From Xenopus tropicalis (lineage: Eukaryota; Chordata; Amphibia; Anura; Pipidae): a stretch of 64,000 nucleotides of DNA. The stretch lies in contig NC_030679.2 in the NCBI RefSeq assembly GCF_000004195.4, forward strand, positions 30,927,712-30,991,711, written 5' to 3'. The stretch's first letter is position 1, and every line of letters begins with the position of its first letter. The position numbers and the translations under genes were made by a program. Below are positions 1 through 9,046 of the stretch, piece by piece. The notes below the pieces were generated by a model. That model made no database searches and was not told the origin of the DNA. It saw only the letters and a list, made by a program, of their open reading frames with translations.

Positions 1-785
1 TCTGCATGTTTCTTTCCTTTCCCATGCTTGATCTATGAGCCTTACAAATTGTAGGGCTTATAGTGGTTTCCTCTGATTTAAACCTCCCTAAAGTCAATTC
101 CAACCACCATATTACACTTCCAGCATTTCCCACACAGCCTGCTGTTTCCTAGACCAGTTAAGGCTCATAAGCTAAGACAAGCTTTTGCTTGGGTAAACTT
201 GCCCTTTATGTGGTGCTTTCTGCATTTGCAGCAATAATATCAGAAAGGGGCTATTTATGTTTCTATGTTTGTTGTTGGAAGGAAAAAGATACCCAAATGT
301 ATTATAAATTCTTATATACCATGCATTCTCAACCAAAAGTATATCCTTCCACATTATATCAGAAACATCATTTAACAGCAGGTCGCCAAAGAGATAATGA
401 ACCAGACCAAGTGCCTTAAAGACCTTCTGCTCATCAAAACCAAGTCAGGCCATTATGTCATTGATGACCTGTAACCAGTTTACGTTGCCATAATGTTTCT
501 GTCACCTATACATGCTCGTTTACTTGAACTATTATAAACCTCACACACAGACAGAATCATTACTCGTATAGGTACAACATGCACACAGGGCATCACACTT
601 TAAATTGTGACTATTACCTAATACTTTTCAGTTTTTCTCTATTACAGAGATACAAACAGAGAATATTTTAATTTTATTTTTGTATTTATGTTTATAAATA
701 CAGACCTAGGTTTTTTTTTATTAGTTCAAATGCAGGTCAACAGTATGACATTCAAACATTTACAAAATTTTATCTATTAAGGATA
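1..785. other. Single-copy AT-rich DNA, no gene seen
   Basis: I see no open frame of convincing composition, no splice-flanked exon and no known repeat here. The two short open frames at the left end overlap on opposite strands and look like chance. Confidence 0.5.
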
Positions 786-1084
786 CAGGTATGGGATCTG
801 TTATCTGTAAACCTGTTATCCAGGCAGCTTCAAATTATGGGAAGACCAACTTTCACAGGCTCTGTTTTAAGCAAGCAATACACATTTAAAAAAAATTGTT
901 TTCTTTTTCTCTGTAATAATAAAACAGTACCTTGTACTTGATCCCAATGAATCCATATTGAAGGCAAAATAATCCCATTAGGTTTATGTAATTGTTAATT
1001 AATTTTTTGGTTGACTTGGTATGGAGATCCCTCACGCAGAAAACCCAAAGTCCCTAGTGTTCTGCATAATAGGTCTCTTTCCTG
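786..1084. mobile_element. Palindromic MITE, CAGGTATG family, copy 1 (TA TSD)
   Basis: It starts CAGGTATGGGATCTGTTATC and ends in a degraded CCTG. TA flanks both ends (784-785 and 1085-1086). The core carries the TGTAATAATAAAACAGTACC and CTTGTACTTGATCCC blocks shared by all copies in this window. The TA duplication fits a Tc1/mariner-type non-autonomous element. There is no coding capacity. Confidence 0.85.
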
Positions 1085-1086
1085 TA

Positions 1087-1589
1087 CTTTTTAAAATAAA
1101 TTACACATCCGTGAAAAAGATTGATTAGAAAATCATATGTAACATTGTATAAAGCATAGAGAGGCACAGAGTCTCTGCTAACTGAAATACGCTGGCGTAA
1201 AAATGTTACATGTGCCATAGGCCTAAATAAATTTTTTGGGAGACAAAGTTGATTGTGTAGCTTAATTTTGGTTTTCTTGTGGTCGGTCCCTTACGAACCA
1301 ATGATGTGGGGGTGGGACGGGGGGGGAGTAAATGATGTAAAAGGGTGAGTCTATGATGTAAAGGGGCAGGGCTGTGACATTGGCATATGAAGAATTGGTG
1401 AGGAGGCAGCATGAAAGAGGTACTGGGAGGGAATGAGGGGGAGGCAGAATTAAGGTGGATCGGAGGCAGCCAAGAGGAAGAAAAAAACATATTTGCATCA
1501 AGATGTACCAGCATCATGAAGATGCATACACAATGATATCAGCACCCACCAAGGAGCACACCAGGACCAAGAATAACAGAGATGCACAG
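1087..1589. other. Single-copy DNA with purine-rich G tract
   Basis: About 1300-1460 is strongly purine-rich on the plus strand. Positions 1308-1326 contain G runs (5, 3 and 8 G) with 1-2 nt spacers, enough for an intramolecular G-quadruplex. No gene is seen; short open frames on the minus strand are Pro/Leu-rich shadows of this bias. Confidence 0.5.
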
Positions 1590-1867
1590 TGGCTAGCACT
1601 TCTGCCTTGCAGCGCTGGGGTCCTGAGTTCAGTCCTAGCAAGGGCACTATATGCTAGGAGTTCCTATGCTTTCCCTTTGTGCGCTTGGGTTTCCTTCGGG
1701 TACTCACATTTCCTCCCACACTCCAAAAGCCCACAGGCAGGTCAATTCGCTTCTGACTAAATTGCCCATAATGTGAATGTGATAGGGACCTTAGATCATA
1801 AGCTCCTCTGGTGAATCTCTGTAAAGCGCTGTGGAAGGATGTTGGCACTATATAAATAAGAGAAAAT
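1590..1867 (+). mobile_element. Old tRNA-related SINE (V-SINE-like 3' half)
   Basis: The left part contains a degenerate pol III B box (GAGTTCAGTCC near 1624) preceded by GTGGCTAGCACT, as in tRNA-derived heads. The body has the GGGTTTCC..TTTCCTCCCACACTCC segment shared by many fish and amphibian SINEs. The 3' end reads TGTAAAGCGCTG and then GGCACTATATAAATAA. A similar 3' tail lies at 1100-1165 of the last 3 kb (61100-61165). Assignment to the V-SINE group is from memory. Confidence 0.55.
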
Positions 1868-2424
1868 AAAGAATGCACCTTTTTGAACCAGCAATGCCAT
1901 CTCTTCACTGGCTGCTAGACTGGAGGGCGTGTTTAGTAATCTGAGCTTAGAACAACTGAGCATGCCCACAAGCCAGAAGTCAAAGCTAATTCCCGAAGGG
2001 GTGACTGAGGAAATCTCAGTGATTAAGGAGATGTTGCAGCCTTACTATTAACCTCTGGACAACCAGTGTGGCAGGTTTTGAAATATTTCAAAGAGACTGT
2101 TCACTGATTACATTTTTGTGTGTGGGGTTTACATGCCAGTTAAAGCAAAATACTGTTATCAAGGATGGAAGCAATTGAATAAGTTTCATGGTTACTGTTG
2201 CAATAGCACTAGCCACTGTCACGGTCTTAGAAACGTGGCTCACATTCTTATTCTAAGACCTTGCCCTGGTGAACTTTAAAAGGCAAAAATGCTGAAGGTA
2301 GTATGAAAAGGAGATTTAGAAATGACTGCCATATATTTTCCAGTTCTGCTGTAGTGCCCTGCCATATTAAATTTAATGGCCTTTTTAGGGCTCAGAAGCT
2401 AATGAGCCTGATTTGGTTAACTGG
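1868..2424. other. Single-copy DNA, nothing recognised
   Basis: This is the left flank of the LTR element. No exon, RNA gene or repeat is recognised. The last four bases (CTGG, 2421-2424) are the target-site duplication of the adjoining element. Confidence 0.5.
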
Positions 2425-2726
2425 TGTAGCCCACTTTAGAGAATGTGCTGCTACCTGCTGAGATCTTGTGGCGCTTACAGGGATCCTGAGCCCCGCTTAC
2501 TATGGGGAACAGATGTTGCTGTACTATTTGGCGTGCCTCCACCCAGGATAGGGATAGCTTGAACTATAACTCCCCTCCTGAGAACTTGATATTATACTTC
2601 TGCTTTGGGGACTCCCAGCACTCCTGGCACCTTGCCCCCTCCCTGGGGTAGTTGCTTACCCGGCAGTGTGGATCCTCCAGATAGTAAGACAATGCACTCT
2701 GGTATTATGCCGAACCAAGTGATTTC

Positions 2727-2732
2727 TTTATT
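2727..2732 (-). terminator. Polyadenylation signal AATAAA in the 3' LTR
   Basis: The complement of TTTATT gives AATAAA on the coding strand of the element, about 645 bp into the LTR and downstream of the TATA box. This order (TATA, then AATAAA, then U5) is expected for a functional LTR. Confidence 0.5.
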
Positions 2733-2802
2733 TGCAGAATGAATGACAGATAGGCTTTGCAGGAGTTACAGAACACGTCAGGGAACACTCTTTTCCTTAG
2801 GG

Positions 2803-2945
2803 GACCCTCTCTCCTGGGATACCGTCAATACTCCAGCCAGATGACCCTCTTTTGGGATTCCCTCCGGTACTTCACGCCAGAAGCCCCTCTCTAGGGCACT
2901 TCCCGGTACTCCCGCCAAGCGGACACCCCCTTGAGACCTCACCCC
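2803..2945. repeat. Degenerate 40-bp tandem repeat inside the LTR
   Basis: Four units start at about 2803, 2843, 2883 and 2922. Each opens with a GACCCTCT..GGG-type core followed by CCGGTACT-like and CGCCA-like blocks. The other LTR carries the same array at about 5077-5219. Confidence 0.6.
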
Positions 2946-3376
2946 GGAAATATCACCCGGCTATCCCCCGGATTAGGCAAATCACCTATTACTACCACTT
3001 GGTTCCCTGACTCCAGCAATCAGTGCTGGGAGATCTTAATCTCATTAAATCTCCTGTAGGGGCCAAGCTGCCCAGCTAAATAGCCTATCTACCACTCCTA
3101 GAGCGGTCTATAACCTTAAGCTCACTAACTACTCCTGGCCTGTAGCTGGCCTCTTGCCAGAGGGTCCCAGGCAGGAAGACCTGGCTGCACAAGGCTGCAC
3201 AGCCTTATATACTGTGTGCACCACCCTGTGGCCATAACCCTGAACTGCAGGGATACTCCCTTTCTTAACACAAAAACAACTAGGACCACCCTTAGGTGTC
3301 CAATTCCCTAAGGCCACCCTCTAGTGCCTGTCAAAGGAGAACCCATCCTAGGGGCCCAATCTTGGAGATCCCTACA

Positions 3377-3387
3377 TTCTCCCCCTT
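3377..3387 (-). other. Polypurine tract
   Basis: Minus-strand AAGGGGGAGAA directly abuts the TG that opens the 3' LTR. This is the normal place and composition for the plus-strand DNA primer of LTR retroelements, and it agrees with the orientation given by the primer binding site. Confidence 0.85.
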
Positions 3388-3630
3388 GACGAAAAATGTC
3401 ACCTCCTGGCTGACATACCATATACCAACATTATACTTATACCATGGTTACTTCTCCAACAGTTCCTCACGGTGTCTGCTCAGAAACCTGTATTACCTGG
3501 AAGGAAATGTTAAACACAATTTTACATTTCCCATCAACCCCAAAGTCTTGGTATAAGTCCCACAGAGTCTTTGTCCCTGTAAGAAACTTTACACATACTC
3601 AAATAACTGAAAAGATCAAAGTCTCCACCT

Positions 3631-3977
3631 CTCCTTGAGGGAGTCCATGTCCCAAGGCAATCAGTGCCCTGGGATACCTCCAACCAACAGGTTGGGCACT
3701 TGAATCAGTCCTCAGCTTGACTGACGGACCCTCGGGGGTCAACTTTGGGCCTGGCATCCTCCATGGCCAACACAAAAGAATTCCCCTCTGGGAATTTAAA
3801 CAGGAGCAGTCCTTGCCTCCCAACCAGCCGGTTGGCTGTGGTGCAGGTAACCCTCACCCACCCCCACAGTCCCTTCTTGGGAAAGCACAAGTCCCTCCTG
3901 AGGGGTACACCAAAACGGTAGGTGCTACTTCCCCTTTAAACTCAGTCCCCTCCAGGGATTAAGCATGCCCCTGGGGC
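3631..3977 (-). repeat. Run of short stem-loops in the element's internal region
   Basis: Small inverted repeats follow one another every 15-55 bp. Clear examples: 3650-3675 (10-bp stem, one wobble), 3680-3695 (CCAACC/GGTTGG, 4-nt loop), 3705-3724 (TCAGTC/GACTGA), 3727-3740 (GACCC/GGGTC, 4-nt loop), 3779-3796 (AATTCCC/GGGAATT, 4-nt loop), 3820-3835 (the same CCAACC/GGTTGG stem, other loop), 3870-3882, 3893-3904, 3946-3958 and 3967-3977. In the RNA of the element this is its 3' half. No function is known to me; packaging, translation or stability structures are possible. Confidence 0.6.
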
Positions 3978-3979
3978 CC

Positions 3980-4288
3980 TCACACCATGTAGGTGAATCT
4001 CACCTTGACATCCTCATATGATGCATAGTACTTGGGGTGAGGCTTTTCCACTCTGTCTCCATTTGGCAGGGTGACTTCTGTGCTGCAGTACCTGGGCTCA
4101 GGATTCTTTCTGTCGCAGCTGTGCATAGTGTGGCGCAAGATAGTGCACCCCCACAACCACTCTTTCTCCAGGGCCCTGACAAACCGCCAGGCTGCCATCC
4201 TTTTTGCTTGGGCAGGCTCCAAAATCTGCGTACACTCTTTTACACAATACTTCTCTGTGGCTGACTCATGCTGCTCTAAGATGGCCAC
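3980..4288 (-). CDS. Small unrecognised ORF in the LTR element
   Basis: This open frame runs 103 codons including the stop, but its first codon here is GTG. The first ATG is at 4196-4198 (residue 31), giving a 72-residue product. The sequence has an amphipathic Ala/Trp/Glu-rich stretch, three cysteines in the N-terminal 60 residues plus one further on, and a charged Asn-Gly-Asp/His-Pro-Lys tail. I recognise no gag, nucleocapsid zinc knuckle, protease or reverse-transcriptase motif. It lies between the motif-rich leader and the stem-loop run. It may be a gag remnant, a captured host fragment or chance. The AAGGTGAGA near its end resembles a splice donor. Confidence 0.25.
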   Translation of the reverse strand: MAILEQHESATEKYCVKECTQILEPAQAKRMAAWRFVRALEKEWLWGCTILRHTMHSCDRKNPEPRYCSTEVTLPNGDRVEKPHPKYYASYEDVKVRFTYMV

Positions 4289-4562
4289 TGTGATGTCACA
4301 CTCTCATTCGTGGCTCACAACGCTCTGCGCTGTTCCCAAGATGGCCGCGGTGATGTCACCGGCCGTAGTCACGCCCACTCACTTTGGCGCACTTTTCCAA
4401 GGATTCTGTAGGCTGCTCGCTCAAGGGGGCGGCACCCACCAATCACTAAGCACAGCCTCCCCCTCACAAACGTGGGCTTACACGTGTGGTCCTGGCTCTG
4501 TTTGGCGCCCTTCCCTGCAATCCAATTGGCCCAGAGCCTCTCCTGCTCTATTTGGCGCCAAA
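4277..4562. promoter_or_regulatory. Leader with E2F-, YY1- and CRE-type motifs
   Basis: TTTGGCGC (E2F consensus) occurs at 4383-4390, 4501-4508 and 4551-4558; the last is part of the 12-bp palindrome TTTGGCGCCAAA. AAGATGGCC followed by GTGATGTCAC (YY1-like plus CRE/ATF-like) occurs twice, starting near 4278 and 4340. CCAATTGG sits at 4522-4529. All lie just downstream of the 5' LTR in element orientation. The motif matches are seen; binding is inference. Confidence 0.45.
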
Positions 4563-4678
4563 TATCCCTCGTGGACACGGATCAGGGGGCCCAAAATTTA
4601 ACCCAGACAGAGGGCAGGCTTCTGTGATCACTCTAGGCCTCACCTCAGTTATTGGCCCTTCCTTCTTTACTGTTTCAG

Positions 4679-4696
4679 ATCTCAGCAGTGCCTCCA
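4679..4696 (-). other. Primer binding site, tRNA-Thr type
   Basis: On the minus strand, two bases after the 5' LTR, the sequence reads TGGAGGCACTGCTGAGAT. Its complement ends in GTGCCTCCA and matches the 3' end of vertebrate tRNA-Thr(AGT), as I remember it, at 16 of 18 positions including CCA. This primes minus-strand DNA synthesis and fixes the element's orientation. Confidence 0.8.
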
Positions 4697-4698
4697 AA

Positions 4699-5650
4699 TG
4701 TAGCCCACTTTAGAGAATGTGCTGCTACCTGCTGAGATCTTGTGGCGCTTACAGGGATCCTGAGCCCCGCTTACTATGGGGAACAGATGTTGCTGTACTA
4801 TTTGGCGTGCCTCCACCCAGGATAGGGATAGCTTGAACTATAACTCCCCTCCTGAGAACTTGATATTATACTTCTGCTTTGGGGACTCCCAGCACTCCTG
4901 GCACCTTGCCCCCTCCCTGGGGTAGTTGCTTACCCGGCAGTGTGGATCCTCCAGATAGTAAGACAATGCACTCTGGTATTATGCCGAACCAAGTGATTTC
5001 TTTATTTGCAGAATGAATGACAGATAGGCTTTGCAGGAGTTACAGAACACGTCAGGGAACACTCTTTTCCTTAGGGGACCCTCTCTCCTGGGATACCGTC
5101 AATACTCCAGCCAGATGACCCTCTTTTGGGATTCCCTCCGGTACTTCACGCCAGAAGCCCCTCTCTAGGGCACTTCCCGGTACTCCCGCCAAGCGGACAC
5201 CCCCTTGAGACCTCACCCCGGAAATATCACCCGGCTATCCCCCGGATTAGGCAAATCACCTATTACTACCACTTGGTTCCCTGACTCCAGCAATCAGTGC
5301 TGGGAGATCTTAATCTCATTAAATCTCCTGTAGGGGCCAAGCTGCCCAGCTAAATAGCCTATCTACCACTCCTAGAGCGGTCTATAACCTTAAGCTCACT
5401 AACTACTCCTGGCCTGTAGCTGGCCTCTTGCCAGAGGGTCCCAGGCAGGAAGACCTGGCTGCACAAGGCTGCACAGCCTTATATACTGTGTGCACCACCC
5501 TGTGGCCATAACCCTGAACTGCAGGGATACTCCCTTTCTTAACACAAAAACAACTAGGACCACCCTTAGGTGTCCAATTCCCTAAGGCCACCCTCTAGTG
5601 CCTGTCAAAGGAGAACCCATCCTAGGGGCCCAATCTTGGAGATCCCTACA
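4699..5650 (-). repeat. 5' LTR of the minus-strand element
   Basis: Read on the minus strand it begins TGTAGGGATC and ends GGGCTACA. A TATA box (TATATAAG) lies at 5478-5485, about 165 bp inside the LTR, leaving a short U3. An AATAAA signal lies in the CTTTATTTG stretch near 5001-5006. A ~40-bp degenerate tandem repeat occupies about 5077-5219. The left LTR has the same features at positions 2,274 bp lower. Confidence 0.9.
5478..5485 (-). promoter_or_regulatory. Probable TATA box of the 5' LTR
   Basis: TATATAAG on the minus strand, preceded by GCACACAG, is the only good TATA element I noticed in the LTR. Transcription should begin about 25-30 bases further along the minus strand, giving an R region that runs to the AATAAA signal about 470 bp downstream. 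Confidence 0.55.
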
Positions 5651-5654
5651 CTGG

Positions 5655-6072
5655 TATAGCCTAATGCTATTAAATGAATCACGTGATTTTTTTATCACCC
5701 TAACATTTTCCCTTTATTAAGATCTGATGGGCGAGCTGTCTAAATATTTATGTACCCTTGTGGCATAATAATTAGACGCATTATTTGTGCCTTCCTGTAA
5801 TAGGATAAATTAGAAATAGGTAAAGAGAGCTCATTGCCAAGAATGATTGGCAATTAAGCAAGAACAGAGAAAAGTGGGTCTCAATCACTTTCTTCATGTG
5901 TTGAAGTAACATTGATACCATATATACCATTGACCCTTTTACTAAAATGCCAGTAATTAAGGGGTAATATCAACACATAATATTATTAATATTCCAGTAA
6001 ATATTTAGATATTTTAGGAATTATCTGTATAATACAAGAATTTTAGTTTACTGGTTCTGAGGATGCATTCAC
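5655..6072. other. Single-copy DNA with palindromic E-box
   Basis: No gene or repeat is seen. AATCACGTGATT (5677-5688) is a 12-bp palindrome centred on TCACGTGA, the E-box form preferred by MiT/TFE and USF factors. One site proves little. Confidence 0.4.
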
Positions 6073-6075
6073 TTA

Positions 6076-6534
6076 GGGGCTGATTTACTTACCCACGAAC
6101 GGGTCGAATGGAGTCCGATTGCGTTTTTTTCGTAATGATCGGTATTTTGCGATTTTTTCGTATGTTTTGCGATTTTTTCGGATTCTTTACGAATTTTTCG
6201 TTACCAATACGATTTTTGCGTAAAAACGCGAGTTTTCCTATCCATTACGAAAGTTGCGTAAAAAGTTGCGCATTTTTCGTAGCGTTAAAACTTACGCGAA
6301 AAATGCGCAACTTTTCGCGTAAGTTTTAACGCTACGAAAAATGTGCAACTTTTCACGCAACTTTCGTAATGGATACGAAAAACTCGCGTTTTTACGCAAA
6401 AATCGTATTGGTAACGAAAAATTCGTACAGAATCCGAAAAAATCGCAAAACATACGAAAAAGTCGCAAAATGTTCGTTTTCAAGTCGGAACTTTTCCAAT
6501 TCGGGTCGGATTCGTGGGTTAGTAAATCAGCCCC
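6076..6534. mobile_element. Foldback MITE, GGGGCTGATTTACT family (TTA TSD)
   Basis: This is one 459-bp inverted repeat. The arms meet at a 9-nt loop near 6303-6311. The outer ends read GGGGCTGATTTACT and AGTAAATCAGCCCC, flanked by TTA (6073-6075 and 6535-6537), which fits PIF/Harbinger. The arms are rich in TTTTTCG/CGAAAAA words. It landed on the first TTA of the TTAA-type element that follows. Open frames across it are arm artefacts. Confidence 0.8.
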
Positions 6535-7156
6535 TTATAGTAATTCTGTCACAGGAAAACATGTTTTTTCAAAACACATCAGTTAATAGAGCTTCTCCTG
6601 CAGAATCCTGCATAGAAATCCATTTTTCTAAAGAGCAAACAGATTTTTTTATATTTAATTTTGAAATTTGACATGGGACTAGTCATTCTTAGATTCCTAG
6701 GTGTCCTCAGTCATGTAACTTGTGTTCTGATAAACTTCAGTCACATTTTACTGCTGAGTTGCAAGTTGGGGTGATATCAGTCCCTCCCTTTTCCCCTAGC
6801 AGCCGATCTGCAGAGCAATGGGAAGATAACAAGAAAACAGCTCCCTGACACCTGTATTGCTAAAAATGCTCCCATGCCAAACTAGTGGTATATATCAGTA
6901 GGACTCAAAAGTAAAAAACCCAAGTCCGGCTTGGGATTCCTCCAGTTATATGGGAGTTACCTGAAAGCAGCGCCTTCTGAAAGCTCAAACTCAGGCACAG
7001 TGCACTGAGATGGCGCCTACACACCAATATTAAAGATAAAAAAATGCACTTATTGGTTAAAAAATAATATTTGAAATGGTAGAATGAATTATTTGAATGT
7101 GAACACTGCAATGTAGTAATAAAAACTAAACCATAAAAATAATGACAGGATCCCTA
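6535..7156. mobile_element. TTAA-type DNA element, ATTCTGTCA family, copy 1
   Basis: It aligns along its length with the element at 19016-19639. Shared blocks include ATTCTGTCA near the left end, AGCAAACAGAT, CTCCCTGACACCTGTA, GCTAAAAATGCTCCCATGCC and GGTAGAATG near the right end. The left tip is separated from its flank by the foldback at 6076-6534 and the right tip has diverged. It is non-coding. Confidence 0.75.
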
Positions 7157-8164
7157 CCCCTATTCCCTATATCCCTATTACTTGAACTCATATAAATGTA
7201 GGCTTGGCCCATGTTAAAGAAAAAAGAAGGTAAACTCACTTTGAGGGAGATGCCAATAAGTTAGGCCAACCTTCTATCCAACTTTACCCCTTCAGGTCTT
7301 TTAAAGTGCGTTGGAGGCTGATCTAGCTACAAAATGCAATGAATTGGGCAAAACAAACTGTCCCAGCACTTTTGTTCAAATTTCCAATGAGGGCTGAAAA
7401 TATCTCTTTAAGTGGTAGGATAAAATACCCAGGAGGGAGGAGGTCCCTGTCCATTAGAGCTTACATTTAGGGTTTTCACCACAAAGTAAAGCTTTTACAT
7501 TTGGTATTAACATTCCTTAGATGGTGATCCCTGGGCTGAAAGTTGCCAGAGAGCCCAGTGGAAAGGAAGGCTTCAGGCTCATATGCTGCTTGTTATGAAT
7601 GTGCATTTAAACCAGTTACATTTTCAAGAAATTCCCAACTCAGTAAGGTGAAAAGTTCTATTCCCCTTGTATTCCAGTCCTCTTGTATTCTAAGGTAACT
7701 AAGGGAAGCCTTTTTCCTGTAGGTAACAAGACAGCTTCATGCTCTCAGGCAACAATACCCTCCCCTCCCCGTTACAGCCTGATTTCCTGTAACAGTATGT
7801 CTCTTATTGATTTCATTACTTTAATATACTTCTATAACTGAACAGATCATTTATTCAACATGATTCATGCTTGGGTTTAACCAATTCACTTCCGTACTGC
7901 CGTAACTAAGCTGATACATTCTTCTGATATTCTTCTTAAACGAGATTTATATGTCCTATAGCAGGGCATAGCTGTCCGAATATTGGCAGAATACAACTCC
8001 TAGCATACTGCAGCCTATTTTCAAAGGGATGCTGCCAGCTGTAGTCTTCCACTGAGAATTCTGCTTGGCTTCCTGTTTGTGCAATGTGGTCATCCATAGT
8101 GGTATTTCTTGATTAAGTGTCTAAACTACTATAAACCATATACACCAGATTAGATATGAAAGTA
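7157..8164. other. Mostly single-copy DNA, no gene seen
   Basis: Nothing coding is recognised. A short piece near 7430-7465 (GAGGTCCCTGTCC..TAGAGCTTACA) resembles the tail of the repeat at 39233-39470. AGAATACAACTCCTAGCAT near 7988 resembles a common frog repeat word. Confidence 0.4.
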
Positions 8165-8491
8165 CAGGTATGAGACCCGTTATCCAGAATGCTCGGGATC
8201 TGGGGTTTCCGGATAAGGGGTCTTTCCGTAATTCGGATCTCCTTCCTTAAGTCTGCTGATAAAATTATTTAAACGGTAATTAAACCCAACAGGATTGTTT
8301 TGACTCCAATAAGGATTCTTTATATCTTAGTTGGGATCAAGTACAAGGTACTGTTTTATTATTACAGAGAAAAAGGAAATCATTTTTAAAAATGTGAATT
8401 ATTTGATTAAAATGGAGTCTATGGGAGATGGACTTTCTGTAATCCTGAACTTTCTGGATAATGGGTTTCCGGGTAAGTGGTCTGATACCTG
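8165..8491. mobile_element. Palindromic MITE, CAGGTATG family, copy 2 (TA TSD)
   Basis: It runs from CAGGTATGAGACCCGTTATC to GGTCTGATACCTG, flanked by TA at 8163-8164 and 8492-8493. Its core is in the opposite orientation to copy 1 (GGGATCAAGTACAAGGTACT on plus). Confidence 0.9.
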
Positions 8492-8493
8492 TA

Positions 8494-9043
8494 GATAGAA
8501 CAGATATTAAAATCATTTTAAAAAAGCATGATTGATCTCTATAGACCTTTCAATTACTTTATAGTCTTCACTTTTGACTGTTCTATAGTTGCTGATAGGG
8601 CCATTCTTAAGTCACTGAAAGCAGTGCAATAGACAATTAATGAGGAAAAAAAACAAGGCCATCTTTTGAACAGTTACAGCCAAGGCTGCACATTGCATTT
8701 CCCATACAAGTAGATAAAGAAATGGAATGTGTTTAATTTAATCTTTTCTCTTTAGTAATTACAAATATTCAAACACCTTCTTGCTTAGAAGATCCCTTGC
8801 ATTACGCAAACTGTGGAATGTCTTGTATGCATTGTATTCCTATATAGCATATATATACAGCATATATTTTAACCTATTATTCTAATTCATGTATATGCGT
8901 CAGGTGTATTCTCTTTCACACTAGACAAGAGGCATGTTTATAAAAAAAAAACAATCAAATTGCTCTCACAGATATTTGCAATTAATTCTTTGTTTTAAAG
9001 GATTCAGTTGAAAGTGTCTTCTGGCATTACTTTGAGTAATGTC
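8494..9043. other. Single-copy AT-rich DNA
   Basis: No gene or repeat is recognised. The stretch is AT-rich with short TA runs near 8846-8866. Confidence 0.45.
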
Positions 9044-9046
9044 TTA

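Larger units (their letters stand above)
2425..3376 (-). repeat. 3' LTR of the minus-strand element
   Basis: It is 952 bp long and indistinguishable by eye from the 5' LTR. On the minus strand the TATA box is at 3204-3211 and the polyadenylation hexamer AATAAA is complementary to 2727-2732. An apparent 62-codon frame (3129-3317) recurs at 5403-5591 only because the LTR is duplicated; it is not evidence for a gene. Confidence 0.9.
2425..5650 (-). mobile_element. Complete non-autonomous LTR retroelement
   Basis: Two direct 952-bp LTRs (TG..CA ends on both strands) enclose only 1,322 bp. The element is flanked by a 4-bp duplication CTGG (2421-2424 and 5651-5654). A primer binding site next to the right LTR and a purine tract next to the left LTR fix the transcription strand as minus. 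The internal part has no gag, protease, reverse transcriptase or integrase reading frame, so mobilisation must use enzymes from elsewhere. The LTRs keep a constant 2,274-bp offset with no indel and no difference I could find, so insertion was recent. It is a LARD/TRIM-like retroelement; an internally deleted endogenous retrovirus or Gypsy derivative is the alternative. A 4-bp duplication fits either. Confidence 0.9.

Noticed and set aside
1618..1640. tRNA gene
   Set aside because: Only a degenerate B box with no foldable cloverleaf; it is the head of a SINE.
3129..3317. 62-codon frame repeated exactly at 5403-5591
   Set aside because: It is duplicated only because it lies in the LTR; no codon bias or domain.
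4240..4600. CpG-island promoter of a host gene
   Set aside because: The motif-rich segment lies wholly inside the LTR element and is bounded by its PBS; a host promoter is not needed to explain it.
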